Positions 53,865-62,593 are shown, counted from the stretch's first letter. The stretch: 64,000 nucleotides of DNA from an uncultured Clostridia bacterium (GCA_944387915.1 CALXGT010000013.1:1-64000), one strand, 5' to 3'. Translations and numbers: made by a program. Notes: a model not told the origin generated them from the letters alone.

Positions 53865-55198
53865 AACCGTCTTCTTCTCCGACGGCGGCGCTTTTTATTA
53901 TACATGACCATATATGCCACATACAAAGCGACTATCAGCAGCAAAAGCACCACGGCCAATTTCACCCACAGGGATCCGAAAAAGCCTTTCAACTTACTCA
54001 AAAAGTAAAGCCATCCGTCCCGTTCCAATGTCTCGCCTGCCACCAGATCTACCGTAGCGATCAGCTTGTCCGCCAGACGGATCTCCATGGTCCCTAAAAC
54101 GTCTCCCTCATTAACGGGTGCGTCTACCGATTCCTGTAACACCAAAACCTTTTGGATAGAAGACTCGATATCAATATCCTTGCGCAAAAGATAATCCACA
54201 TCTTCAGCGGGAAATACCGAAACCACATCCTTGTCCTTGACCAAATTGACCTTGACCTGTCCTTCCACAGAAGAGGTCTTCACCACCGAACGCACCGACC
54301 AGTTGTCAAACGCCCAGTCGTACAGCTTCTTAGCGTCCACATAGGACATATTGTCGCTGATTTCGTCTCCATTATCATAGTAGATGGGAGCGCCCAAAGT
54401 CACCAGGGTATAGCTATAGGCGTCTTTCACCGCCATAGAAACCAGGTTTCGTCCGCTCTCATCCGTCGTGCCGGTTTTGATTCCCCGGATGTACGGGTAG
54501 TACCATGAACCGCCCCGGTTCGGGTCCATCATAGTGTTCGTGTGGTAGATGGTGCGAGGCTCGGAATGCTTGTTGGTAGCGGGCATTTCGTAGCTGTTGC
54601 TACAGGCAATCTGGGCAAAAATGGGATTTTCCATCGCGTAAGCGGTAATTTTATACATATCCTCCGCCGTGGTATACTGGTTATCATCGTGGAGGCCATG
54701 GGGGTTGACAAAATAGGTGTCGTTAGCGCCGATCTCCTTCGCTTTATCATTCATCATGGCGATAAACTGATCCGGTTGCCCGCCGGAGATATAGTCGGCG
54801 ATAATCCCCGCCGCTTCACAGGCGGAACGCAGCATCAGCGCGTACAAAAGGTCGATCATCCGCACCTCTTCCCCATGGCGGATATCGGCGTTGGAAGCAT
54901 TCAGCCCCCATAACTGATCGAAAACATAAGTAGGCGCCGTCGCCACCGATCCTTCCAAATCGTCGCAATTTTCAATGGCAACAATTGCCGTCATAATCTT
55001 CGTCAGAGAAGCGGGATACATCTTTTCATTGGCGTTTTTCTCGTAAATTACAAGCCCGGTCTCATTATTCACCAGGTAGACAGCCTCACTGGAAACCTCA
55101 AATCCCAATTCCGGGTCCACTTCGGCATAAGCAAAGCAAGGCAACAACGTGCTCAGTAAAACAGAAATTCCCACAACCAGAGCGGCTATTTTTCTCAT
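53861..55198 (-). CDS. dacF: D-alanyl-D-alanine carboxypeptidase (S11, DacF-like)
   Basis: Penicillin-binding protein trimming the terminal D-Ala of wall peptides. 445 residues. Signal peptide at 1-25. Active-site motifs: SxxK in PASLTKIMTA, and KTG in IRGIKTGTTDESG; the second motif, normally SxN, reads RSACEAA (Cys in the Asn position). A PBP5-type C-terminal beta domain (about 290-390) is followed by a membrane helix and a tail of nine consecutive Arg. Start at 55198 has GGGGAGG 7 bases upstream. Monocistronic. Confidence 0.93.
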   Translation of the reverse strand: MRKIAALVVGISVLLSTLLPCFAYAEVDPELGFEVSSEAVYLVNNETGLVIYEKNANEKMYPASLTKIMTAIVAIENCDDLEGSVATAPTYVFDQLWGLNASNADIRHGEEVRMIDLLYALMLRSACEAAGIIADYISGGQPDQFIAMMNDKAKEIGANDTYFVNPHGLHDDNQYTTAEDMYKITAYAMENPIFAQIACSNSYEMPATNKHSEPRTIYHTNTMMDPNRGGSWYYPYIRGIKTGTTDESGRNLVSMAVKDAYSYTLVTLGAPIYYDNGDEISDNMSYVDAKKLYDWAFDNWSVRSVVKTSSVEGQVKVNLVKDKDVVSVFPAEDVDYLLRKDIDIESSIQKVLVLQESVDAPVNEGDVLGTMEIRLADKLIATVDLVAGETLERDGWLYFLSKLKGFFGSLWVKLAVVLLLLIVALYVAYMVMYNKKRRRRRRRRF

Positions 55199-55433
55199 GG
55201 CAATCCTCCCCTTATTTTTATTGTCATTTTCCTGCTGATACAAACAGTATACCATAAAAAGAGAGGGCTGAAAAGGGGGGAATCCCGTTCTTTTCCCCAA
55301 AAAGCGACAAAAAGAAAGAGAATTTTTGTTCCTGCTTAAAAAATTTGGCAATACCTTTTCGAAAACAAAACGGCGCGAACCTTTCGGTTCGCGCCGTCTC
55401 ACCGGTTACACTCCCATATCCTCAGGGGCGTTT

Positions 55434-55856
55434 TTACTGGACTTCAATCTTCCTTGAAACAGGAGCTTCCGGCTGTTTCTTCGGAAGCGTCAGTTCCAAA
55501 ATACCGTTTTGGTAATTGGCGGTAATATCCTCGGTGCGGATGCTCGAAACATCGAACCGACGCACGAAGGAACCGTACCGACGTTCCTTGCGGATGTACT
55601 GCTCTTCCTTCTCTTCTTTCTGCGCGCTGTGCTCCGCGCGGACCACCAAATTGTCTCCGTCCAGGTCAATGTGGATTTCCTCTTTGGTAAATCCCGGAAG
55701 CTCCGCTTCCAGCAGATAATGGTCGCCTTTATCCAGGATGTCGGTTCTGAATTCAGCAAAGGCGTCAGAGAGTCCTCCAAAGAAGCTCTTCTCCATATCG
55801 TCAAAATAACGCGCTAAACTTTTTTGTCTGCGGTCAAAAGGTAACAGATCAAACAT
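55434..55856 (-). CDS. Small heat shock protein Hsp20
   Basis: ATP-independent holdase of 140 residues. The alpha-crystallin domain occupies about 35-135, with the conserved block YLLEAELPGFTKEEI and the C-terminal NGILELTLPK; the partner-strand I-x-I/V type motif (KIEV) is at the end. The ATG at 55856 has AGGAGG 8 bases upstream; a TTG two codons earlier is less likely. A perfect CIRCE element lies about 140 bases upstream of the start, indicating HrcA control. Confidence 0.95.
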   Translation of the reverse strand: MFDLLPFDRRQKSLARYFDDMEKSFFGGLSDAFAEFRTDILDKGDHYLLEAELPGFTKEEIHIDLDGDNLVVRAEHSAQKEEKEEQYIRKERRYGSFVRRFDVSSIRTEDITANYQNGILELTLPKKQPEAPVSRKIEVQ

Positions 55857-55941
55857 ACTCAAAACCTCCTAAAATTCATCTCATAAAAGAAGGAACCGGT
55901 GGGGGATCTCTCCGATCCGCTCCCTTTCTTTTATTGTCTTT

Positions 55942-55972
55942 AGTATACCGCCAATATATGAATAAATATCAA
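55942..55972 (-). promoter_or_regulatory. Possible promoter of hsp20
   Basis: -10 TATACT (55947-55942) and -35-like TTGATA (55972-55967); the spacer of 19 is longer than optimal, so the promoter may be weak or need another element. Confidence 0.5.
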
Positions 55973-55997
55973 TAATTTTATGAACAAATCGTAAAAA

Positions 55998-56024
55998 TTA
56001 GCACTCTAAATTTAAGAGTGCTAA
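55998..56024. promoter_or_regulatory. CIRCE operator (HrcA binding site)
   Basis: Perfect TTAGCACTC-N9-GAGTGCTAA, the invariant CIRCE element. It lies between the argF terminator and the hsp20 promoter. hrcA is not in this window. Confidence 0.95.
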
Positions 56025-56034
56025 TTCATTTTCA

Positions 56035-56064
56035 AGAAAAAACCCGGCTGTCAGCCGGGCTTTC
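56035..56064 (-). terminator. Terminator after argF
   Basis: Stem AAGCCCGGCTG / CAGCCGGGTT with a 2-3-base loop and TTTTTT on the minus strand, directly after the argF stop. Confidence 0.92.
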
Positions 56065-56068
56065 TTTT

Positions 56069-56977
56069 TTACCGTTCCATTAACCGAACCATAACCGCCT
56101 TTTGGGCATGAAGCCGATTTTCCGCTTCCTCAAAAATTTCTTTGGCGTGCGCCTCAAACGCTTCTCTGGTAATTTCTTCGCCTTTGTGCGCGGGAAGACA
56201 ATGCTGGAGCATAACCTTCTCATTGGCCGCTGCGAGAACCTTGTCGTTGATCTGGAAGCCTTTAAAAGCGATCTTGCGCTTCTCCGCTTCCCCTTCCTGA
56301 CCCATGGAAGCCCAAACGTCCGTCGCCAGTACGTCGGCGCCAGCCGCCATCTCCAAAATGTTGTCGCTGATATGGAATTTGTCCCCGTACGCCTTGGCGA
56401 AATCCAAGACAAAGGGATCGGGACGATAATCGTTAGGGCAGGCAATAGACACTTCCATTCCCATGGTGAGGCAACCCACAATGTAGGAATTCGCCATATT
56501 ATTTCCGTCGCCGATATAGCAGAATTTTAACCCCGAAAGATCCCCTTTCATCTCCCGGATGGTCTGGAGATCCGCCAAAATCTGGCAGGGATGGCAGTAA
56601 TCGGTCAAGCCGTTGATAATGGGAATGGAACCGTATTCCGCTAAATCTTCCACCTCTTTTTGGGCAAAAGTACGGATCATAATGCCGTTTAAATACCGGG
56701 AAAGCACTCTGGCGGTATCTTCGACCGGCTCTCCCCGTCCAATCTGTAGATCCCTCGAGGATAAAAAGAGCGCCTGTCCCCCGAGTTGATACATGCCTAC
56801 CTCAAAGGATACTCTCGTCCGAGTAGAGGATTTCTGGAAAATCATTCCCAGCGTCTGACCGGCAAGTCTTGGATGGGCGATCCCTTTTTTATTTTCGTAT
56901 TTTAACCGATCCGCCAAATCTAAGATATCGGTAATTTCTTCTTTGCTCAGGTCACTTAATTTCAACAGGTGTTTCAT
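56069..56977 (-). CDS. argF: Ornithine carbamoyltransferase
   Basis: Makes citrulline from ornithine and carbamoyl phosphate. 302 residues. Carbamoyl-phosphate motif KSSTRTRVSFE (about 50-60), DYCHPCQILADLQTI in the ornithine pocket region, DVWASMGQE and HCLPAHKGEEIT near the C-terminus distinguish it from the pyrB product at 13081. The start overlaps the argJ-like gene by 26 bases. Last gene of argG-argH-argJ-like-argF. Confidence 0.95.
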   Translation of the reverse strand: MKHLLKLSDLSKEEITDILDLADRLKYENKKGIAHPRLAGQTLGMIFQKSSTRTRVSFEVGMYQLGGQALFLSSRDLQIGRGEPVEDTARVLSRYLNGIMIRTFAQKEVEDLAEYGSIPIINGLTDYCHPCQILADLQTIREMKGDLSGLKFCYIGDGNNMANSYIVGCLTMGMEVSIACPNDYRPDPFVLDFAKAYGDKFHISDNILEMAAGADVLATDVWASMGQEGEAEKRKIAFKGFQINDKVLAAANEKVMLQHCLPAHKGEEITREAFEAHAKEIFEEAENRLHAQKAVMVRLMER

Positions 56978-57971
56978 CTTGTTCCTCCATTTTCTTTTTT
57001 CGGCTTACCGCCATCAATGCTTTTTCCACACCGCCTTTTACCGTTAAGAACACTTTCCATTCTTTCGCGTCCCACACCTTTTGGACAGTGTCCTCTTCCG
57101 GTGTGACAAAGGCGTTATTTTTCGTTAACAATATCTTCCCTTTTTCGGAGCAAATCGCCAGCGACAAAACTTTTTGATCGTTTAACAGGCCTTGCCTCGC
57201 CGCCGTTTCTAAGAGCGTTTTGCCGTCTGCCGCCAAAGGAGCCTTTAAAAGGGCGCGACAAAGGGCGATCGCCTCTTCCTTCCGCTCGGCGCCGGTAACA
57301 ATATATTCTACCAGCCCGTCTTCTCCCGCTCCTAAGCGGATCAGATTCAGTAGCAGGATATAGACGCCATTGACAAAAGCAAAAAAACGTTCATCTTGAA
57401 TCGTCATGGGAAGATGCTCCACTCTCCCCGAGGAAAGGAGCAGCACCTTTTTGGTTTCGTCGGGAAGGAGACGACGAACCGTCTCATCCACGGCAATTTG
57501 CAGCAAGGAAGGGGGAATTTCCGCGTCGGTGGTAAGCAAAAATCCCTTTTCCCCGGAACAGCCGCCGATCCGGCATTTATGATCGCCAAACCGAAACTCC
57601 AACGCCGCCTCAACAGCGGGTACATCTCCGGAAACCACCGTCAAAAATTTTCCCGCCCGCTCTTTCCAAAGAGATTCCTCTACCTCTTTCTCGCTCACCA
57701 AATCCCCGACGGAAAGAGAAACCACCTGCAAAGCGTCCTCGGAAAGGGAAAGGGTTTTCGCCGCCGAAGCCGCTACTTTTTTTTCATCGGAGAAATTCCC
57801 CGCCAACAGCGCTTGCAAAGGAGAAATCTCCCGATACGGATAACAGGCGGCAGTCAAAGGACGGTCGGATAAAATTAAGCCGAATCGGTCGGCGCCACTG
57901 ACTTTAAAGCCCTTTGCGGCGGAAACGCCTCCCTCCACAAAGGAAAACCCGGAAAAGGTTACCGGCTCCAT
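56952..57971 (-). CDS. Divergent ArgJ-like protein lacking the active-site segment
   Basis: 339 residues; not annotated confidently as an enzyme. It aligns by eye with ornithine acetyltransferase ArgJ (normally ~400 residues): EGGVSAAKGFKVSG with GLILSDRPLTAACYPY matches the ArgJ start; RIGGCSGEKGF and LTTDAEIPPSLL match the block around the autocleavage site; GAGEDGLVEYIVTGAERKEEA matches the C-terminal part. Missing are the Gly-Met-Ile...Ala-Thr-Met-Leu stretch with the nucleophilic Thr, the STGVIG motif and VDGDTSTND. It can hardly self-process or transfer acetyl groups. It overlaps argF by 26 bases and abuts argH. A regulatory or structural role, or decay, are both possible. Confidence 0.72.
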   Translation of the reverse strand: MEPVTFSGFSFVEGGVSAAKGFKVSGADRFGLILSDRPLTAACYPYREISPLQALLAGNFSDEKKVAASAAKTLSLSEDALQVVSLSVGDLVSEKEVEESLWKERAGKFLTVVSGDVPAVEAALEFRFGDHKCRIGGCSGEKGFLLTTDAEIPPSLLQIAVDETVRRLLPDETKKVLLLSSGRVEHLPMTIQDERFFAFVNGVYILLLNLIRLGAGEDGLVEYIVTGAERKEEAIALCRALLKAPLAADGKTLLETAARQGLLNDQKVLSLAICSEKGKILLTKNNAFVTPEEDTVQKVWDAKEWKVFLTVKGGVEKALMAVSRKKKMEEQDETPVEIK

Positions 57972-59338
57972 TAAAGAGCCTCCCGGATCGCCTTTAACTG
58001 CATCTCGGTTTGCTCCTTCGCCGGTCCGCCGAGGGAATTTCTTGTAAAGGCGCAGGTCTTCAAATCAATGGCGTTATAGATATCCTCGGAAAATACATCG
58101 CTTTTTTCGCGATATTCTTCGAGGCTCAATGTTTCTAAAGTTTTGCCGTGCTCGATACAGTACGCCACCAGTTCGCCGGTAATCTTATAAGCATCCCGGA
58201 AAGGCACGCCTTTTTTGGTGAGGTAGTCGGCGCAGTCGGTGGCGTTGATAAAGCCTTTCGCCGCCGCCGCGTACATATTGTCTTTGAGCACTTTGGCGGT
58301 CCCTAACATAGGCGCGAAGGTCTTGAGACAAAGCTTTACCGTATCCACCGCGTCGAAAATCGCTTCCTTGTCCTCCTGCATATCCTTGTTGTACGCTAAC
58401 GGCAGAGATTTCATCATGGAAAGAAGGGTCATCAGATCCCCATACACTCTCCCCGTTTTCCCCCGGACCAACTCCGCAACATCGGGATTTTTCTTTTGGG
58501 GCATAATGCTGGAACCGGTGGCGAAAGCGTCGTCCAGTTCCAAAAACTTAAACTCCCAGCTGCACCAAAGGATGATCTCTTCGGAAAAGCGGGAGAGATG
58601 CATCATCTCGATAGCGATCGCCGAACAAAGCTCTACGCAAAAATCTCGGTCGGACACCCCGTCAAGGCTGTTTAATACCGGTCCGTCGAACAAAAGAAGG
58701 GATGCGGTACGCTTCCGGTTGATGGGATAGGTGGTACCGGCTAACGCCCCACAGCCCAGCGGGCAGAAATTGAGCCGCTTATAGGCGTCATTTAACCGTT
58801 CTACATCCCGCAAAAGCATAAATCCATACGCTAAAAGATGCTGGGCAAAGGTGATGGGCTGCGCCCGCTGGAGATGAGTGTAACCGGGCATAATGGTCTC
58901 GGTATGCGCCTGCGCCATATCACAAATCACCCGGATGAGCTCTTTGGTCAGAGAAAGAATCTCCTTGACCTCATCGCGAAGATACAGCCGGATATCCAAC
59001 GCGACCTGATCGTTGCGGCTTCTGGCGGTATGAAGGCGCTTTCCTGCGTCGCCGATCCGGCGGGTGAGCTCCGCTTCCACAAACATATGGATGTCCTCCG
59101 CTGTAGGATCAAAAAGGAGGTGTCCCTCTTCGATATCGCTTAAAATACCGTTGAGCCCATCCACAATAGCGTCCCGGTCGGCGGGAGAAATGATGTTTTG
59201 CTCCTCAAGCATAGTGGCATGGGCAATACTGCCCAAAATATCGTGCCGGTACATCCGGCTGTCAAATGAGATGGATGAATTAAAATCGTTGACCTTTTCG
59301 TCCACTTCTTTCTGGAAGCGTCCGGCCCACATAGCCAT
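57971..59338 (-). CDS. argH: Argininosuccinate lyase
   Basis: Splits argininosuccinate to arginine and fumarate. 455 residues, normal length. Starts MAMWAGRFQKEVDEKVNDFN. Fumarase-family signature GSSIMPQKKNPD (about 280-291) and the ligand-binding TARSRNDQVALD are present. The start at 59338 has AGGAG 8 bases upstream; the longer frame runs across a terminator-like hairpin. The stop overlaps the ArgJ-like start by one base. Confidence 0.96.
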   Translation of the reverse strand: MAMWAGRFQKEVDEKVNDFNSSISFDSRMYRHDILGSIAHATMLEEQNIISPADRDAIVDGLNGILSDIEEGHLLFDPTAEDIHMFVEAELTRRIGDAGKRLHTARSRNDQVALDIRLYLRDEVKEILSLTKELIRVICDMAQAHTETIMPGYTHLQRAQPITFAQHLLAYGFMLLRDVERLNDAYKRLNFCPLGCGALAGTTYPINRKRTASLLLFDGPVLNSLDGVSDRDFCVELCSAIAIEMMHLSRFSEEIILWCSWEFKFLELDDAFATGSSIMPQKKNPDVAELVRGKTGRVYGDLMTLLSMMKSLPLAYNKDMQEDKEAIFDAVDTVKLCLKTFAPMLGTAKVLKDNMYAAAAKGFINATDCADYLTKKGVPFRDAYKITGELVAYCIEHGKTLETLSLEEYREKSDVFSEDIYNAIDLKTCAFTRNSLGGPAKEQTEMQLKAIREAL

Positions 59339-59355
59339 AGCGTTCTCTCCTTTCC

Positions 59356-59391
59356 AAAAACAAAACAGGGCGGAGGTTGCCCCCACCCTGT
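59356..59391 (-). terminator. Intercistronic terminator-like hairpin between argG and argH
   Basis: Stem CAGGGTGGGGG / CCTCCGCCCTG (with one or two mismatches) and TTTTGTTTTT on the minus strand, located between argG and the argH ribosome binding site. It could reduce expression of the distal genes. Confidence 0.7.
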
Positions 59392-59402
59392 AAATTCCCA
59401 TA

Positions 59403-60629
59403 TTAGCTGTTTTTCCGCTTTTCGTCCAAGAGGGCTTTTACCTTGATGGGAAGGCCAAAGAGGTTGATAAAGCCCTGGGAATCCATCTGGTCGTAAACCT
59501 CGTCCTCGCCGAAGGTCGCGATCTCCTCATCGTAGAGGGAGTAGGGCGAAGTGACGCCGGCGTTAATGAGATTGCCTTTATACAGCTTCAGCTTCACGGT
59601 ACCGGTGACGGTTTTCTGGGTCTCGTCCACAAAAGCGGAAAGAGCCTCTCTCAACGGCGTGTACCACTGGCCGTTGTAAACGAGATCGGCAAATTTCAAC
59701 GCGACCTGCTGTTTGTAATGCTGGGTCTCCTTATCCAGGCAGAGGGTCTCCAACACCTCGTGGGCATGGTACAAAATGGTACCGCCGGGAGTCTCGTAAA
59801 CGCCTCTGGACTTCATACCTACCAGACGGTTCTCCACAATATCCGCAAGACCGATGCCGTTTGCGCCGCCGATCTTATTTAAGGTCTTAATGAGGGTAAC
59901 CCCGTCCATCTTCTCGCCGTTTAACGCCACAGGAATTCCCTTTTCGAAATCCAAAGTGATATAGGTAGGAGCGTCCGGCGCCTGCTCGGGGGAAACGCTA
60001 AGCTCCAAAAAGCCGGGCTTTTGGTAGTTGGGCTCGTTAGCGGGATCCTCGAGGTCCAGTCCCTCGTGGGAAAGATGCCACAGGTTCATATCTTTCGAGT
60101 AATTGGTCTCTCTGTTGATCTTTAAAGGGACATGGTGCGCCTCGGCGTAGTCGATCTCTTCGTCTCTGGACTTAATGTTCCAGATCCGCCAGGGGGCGAT
60201 GATCTTCATGTTGGGAGCAAACGCCTTGATGGCGAGCTCAAACCGAACCTGGTCGTTGCCCTTGCCGGTGCAACCGTGGCAGATGGCGTCGGCGCCTTCC
60301 TTCAAAGCGATTTCTACGATCCGTTTCGCGATTACCGGACGGGCAAAAGAGGTACCGAGAAGGTATTTGTTCTCGTAAACCGCTCCCGCTTTGAGGGTGG
60401 GGAATACATATTCGTTGACAAATTCGTCTTGCAAATCTTCAATATACAGCTTGGACGCGCCGGTCTTTTTCGCCCGCTCTTCCAAACCTTCTAACTCCGC
60501 ATCCTGACCCACGTTACCGGAAACGCAGATCACTTCACAGTTGTTGTAATTTTCTTTCAGCCAGGGAATGATGATGGATGTATCCAAGCCGCCGGAATAC
60601 GCCAACACCACTTTTTTAATTTCGCTCAT
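59403..60629 (-). CDS. argG: Argininosuccinate synthase
   Basis: Condenses citrulline and aspartate with ATP. 408 residues. The N-type ATP pyrophosphatase loop is [11 protein letters not shown] (about 8-18); [10 protein letters not shown] and the C-terminal YTPLREAL are family features. First gene of the arginine operon. Its promoter and ARG-box-like sites lie in the 186-base upstream gap. Confidence 0.97.
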   Translation of the reverse strand: MSEIKKVVLAYSGGLDTSIIIPWLKENYNNCEVICVSGNVGQDAELEGLEERAKKTGASKLYIEDLQDEFVNEYVFPTLKAGAVYENKYLLGTSFARPVIAKRIVEIALKEGADAICHGCTGKGNDQVRFELAIKAFAPNMKIIAPWRIWNIKSRDEEIDYAEAHHVPLKINRETNYSKDMNLWHLSHEGLDLEDPANEPNYQKPGFLELSVSPEQAPDAPTYITLDFEKGIPVALNGEKMDGVTLIKTLNKIGGANGIGLADIVENRLVGMKSRGVYETPGGTILYHAHEVLETLCLDKETQHYKQQVALKFADLVYNGQWYTPLREALSAFVDETQKTVTGTVKLKLYKGNLINAGVTSPYSLYDEEIATFGEDEVYDQMDSQGFINLFGLPIKVKALLDEKRKNS

Positions 60630-60665
60630 GATTATAATCCTTTCTGTCTATTTGGTTATGAAGCC

Positions 60666-60693
60666 ATTGTACCATTTTTTTGAAAAAAAACAA
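60666..60693 (-). promoter_or_regulatory. Promoter of argG
   Basis: -35 TTGTTT (60693-60688), 16-base spacer, -10 TACAAT (60671-60666), 37 bases before the ATG. Confidence 0.7.
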
Positions 60694-60701
60694 CCCCGTT
60701 T

Positions 60702-60818
60702 TGATAAAAATTCATTTACAAATCTCAATTTTGTATTATTATACAAACAGTTTCCGGCAAATTCCCAAATATCAGTAATTTTTTCGGGATAAATATTCAT
60801 TTTTAATGTATATATTCA
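60702..60818 (-). promoter_or_regulatory. Putative ArgR (ARG-box-like) sites upstream of argG
   Basis: Three TGAAT-W4/5-AT-type sites at 60714-60702 (TGAATTTTTATCA), 60799-60787 (TGAATATTTATCC) and 60818-60805 (TGAATATATACATT), resembling half- to three-quarter ARG boxes (consensus TGAATwwwwATTCA). An additional palindrome TTTGTAT-N4-ATACAAA lies between them. Function is inferred from the downstream arginine genes. Confidence 0.45.
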
Positions 60819-61094
60819 TTCTGATTCCGACAACAGGGTCTGCTGATACTTCTTGGCTTCCCCCATAACCGTTTCAAAAAAAGCCCTCGTATACGGAGAA
60901 AGAGCGGGGTCGCCCGTTTTCTCTGCCCAATCCAAAATTGCCTGCTCTCTCCTGGCGTCGAAAATGGGAAGGCCGTTTTCTTTTTTGTATTCCGCCACCA
61001 GCCGCACTAACTTCTGCCGCTCCTCAAACAGAGCGAGGAGCTTTTGGTTGATCTCGTCGATGCGCTGCCGGGTCTGACTTAAATCCGCCGCCAT
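60816..61094 (-). CDS. Chorismate mutase, AroQ type
   Basis: Isomerises chorismate to prephenate for Phe and Tyr. 92 residues, a single AroQ helical unit: LSQTRQRIDEINQKLLALFEERQKLVRLVAEYKKENG contains the catalytic Arg/Lys pattern (RxxIDxI, LxxRxxLVxxVAxYK with ELLRRMKLV-like spacing changed), followed by ARREQAIL. The ATG at 61094 has GGAAGGA 4 bases upstream. Not fused to prephenate dehydratase or DAHP synthase. Upstream of argG but probably separate because argG has its own promoter. Confidence 0.88.
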   Translation of the reverse strand: MAADLSQTRQRIDEINQKLLALFEERQKLVRLVAEYKKENGLPIFDARREQAILDWAEKTGDPALSPYTRAFFETVMGEAKKYQQTLLSESE

Positions 61095-61124
61095 AAAATC
61101 CTTCCTTTCGGTTTCTTCCCTTCT

Positions 61125-61153
61125 ATTGTAACGGAAAACAAGGAAAAAAACAA
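61125..61153 (-). promoter_or_regulatory. Promoter of the chorismate mutase gene
   Basis: -35 TTGTTT (61153-61148), 17-base spacer, -10 TACAAT (61130-61125), 31 bases before the ATG. Confidence 0.7.
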
Positions 61154-61263
61154 CTGTTTGCAAAAAGGTTTCTCCTAACTTCGCGTCCCCAAACCGGCGG
61201 CAAAGTAAAAATGCCTTTTTTCGAAATTATGTTTCAAAGTCTATGGGGAAGATCGTCCAAAGG

Positions 61264-61292
61264 TTGTCTTTTTTTCAAAAAAGGAGTATAAT
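61264..61292 (+). promoter_or_regulatory. Promoter of the methionine-gamma-lyase-family gene
   Basis: -35 TTGTCT (61264-61269), 17-base spacer, consensus -10 TATAAT (61287-61292), 39 bases before the ATG. Confidence 0.75.
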
Positions 61293-61330
61293 CGATACCG
61301 TTTGAGATGAAAAGAAAGGAATCGATATGT

Positions 61331-62584
61331 ATGGAACAAGCTTTTGAATTTACGCCGTCTCTTTTGGAAGCCGCGAAAAAAGCGGAGGAAAAGGCGAAGG
61401 ATGCTTTTGCAAGAGTAGATGAGATCGCCTTTGAAAACGAAAAGAAAGTCCTCTCCGCCTTCCATCGCCATAACGTCTCCGCTGCCCATCTTTTAGGCAC
61501 TACCGGCTACGGTTACGACGATTTGGGACGGGATACCTTAGACAAGATCTGCGCCGATATCCTTGGAACCGAAGACGCCTTAGTCCGGCAAAATTTTGTC
61601 TCCGGTACCCATACCATCGCCACCGCCCTGTTTGGGGTCCTTCGCCCCGGAGACCGGCTGGTTGCGGTAACCGGTGCTCCTTACGATACTTTGGAAGAGG
61701 TGATCGGCATTCGTGGAGAGGGAAACGGGTCGCTAAAGGATTTCGGCGTGCTGTACGAAGAAATTCCGCTAAACGCCGACGGATTTCCCGATATCCCCGC
61801 CATCCGGGAGAAGGTAAAAGGCGCGAAAGTCACCCATCTCCAGCGCTCCAGAGGGTACGCCCTTCGCCCTTCCTTTCCGGTCAAGGTGTTAAATGAAGTG
61901 ATCGACGCCATCCGGGAAGTCAGCCCCGAAACCATCATCTTTGTGGACAACTGCTACGGCGAGCTGGTAGAAAAAGAGGAGCCGAAAGCCGATCTTCTCG
62001 CCGGCTCTCTCATCAAAAACTTAGGCGGCGGCATCGCGCCCACCGGCGGGTACATCGCCGGGAAAAAAGAGCTTGTGGAGCTTTGTGGCTACCGGCTTAC
62101 CACTCCCGGTATCGGAAGAGAAGCGGGCTGTACGCTGGACATCAACCGTTCCCTTTATATGGGCTTTTTCTTCGCTCCCAGCGTCGTCGCTTCGGCGGTA
62201 AAAACCGGTATCTTCGCCTCGGCGCTGTTAGAGGATCTGGGCTTCGCCGTCACCCCTTCCTATAATGAACCCCGCACCGACCTCATCACGGCGGTAGAGC
62301 TGAAAACCAAAGAAAATATGATCGCCTTTTGCCAGGGGATCCAGCAAGGCTCCCCCATCGACTCCAACGCCCTTCCTACTCCGTGGGCGATGCCGGGCTA
62401 TCAAGACGAGGTAATCATGGCGGCGGGGGCTTTCACCATGGGCGCTTCCATCGAGCTTTCCGCCGACGGTCCCGTGCGTCCTCCCTACGCCATATGGCTT
62501 CAGGGCGGACTAACCTACAACATCGGAAAACTGGGTGTTTTAAAAGCGGTCCAATGTATGATGGAAAAAGAACAGAAAAAATAA
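61331..62584 (+). CDS. Methionine gamma-lyase-family PLP protein (YnbB/'aluminium resistance' family)
   Basis: 417 residues, fold-type I PLP enzyme. GTTGYGYDDLGRDTLD, QNFVSGTHTIATALFG and the PLP-lysine context LAGSLIKNLGGGIAPTGGYIAG (Lys about 230) are diagnostic of the YnbB group. Its reaction is not settled; annotations as gamma-lyase or aluminium-resistance protein are by similarity. In Firmicutes it often lies near glutamine synthetase or miaA genes, not seen here. Start selected at 61331, giving the family-typical acidic N-terminus; AGGA lies 10 bases upstream. Confidence 0.88.
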   Translation: MEQAFEFTPSLLEAAKKAEEKAKDAFARVDEIAFENEKKVLSAFHRHNVSAAHLLGTTGYGYDDLGRDTLDKICADILGTEDALVRQNFVSGTHTIATALFGVLRPGDRLVAVTGAPYDTLEEVIGIRGEGNGSLKDFGVLYEEIPLNADGFPDIPAIREKVKGAKVTHLQRSRGYALRPSFPVKVLNEVIDAIREVSPETIIFVDNCYGELVEKEEPKADLLAGSLIKNLGGGIAPTGGYIAGKKELVELCGYRLTTPGIGREAGCTLDINRSLYMGFFFAPSVVASAVKTGIFASALLEDLGFAVTPSYNEPRTDLITAVELKTKENMIAFCQGIQQGSPIDSNALPTPWAMPGYQDEVIMAAGAFTMGASIELSADGPVRPPYAIWLQGGLTYNIGKLGVLKAVQCMMEKEQKK

Positions 62585-62593
62585 AACGATATC

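Noticed and set aside
55998-56024. Terminator hairpin
   Set aside because: The inverted repeat is exactly CIRCE; its 9-base spacer and lack of a T-run do not suit a terminator, and the argF terminator lies separately at 56035-56064.
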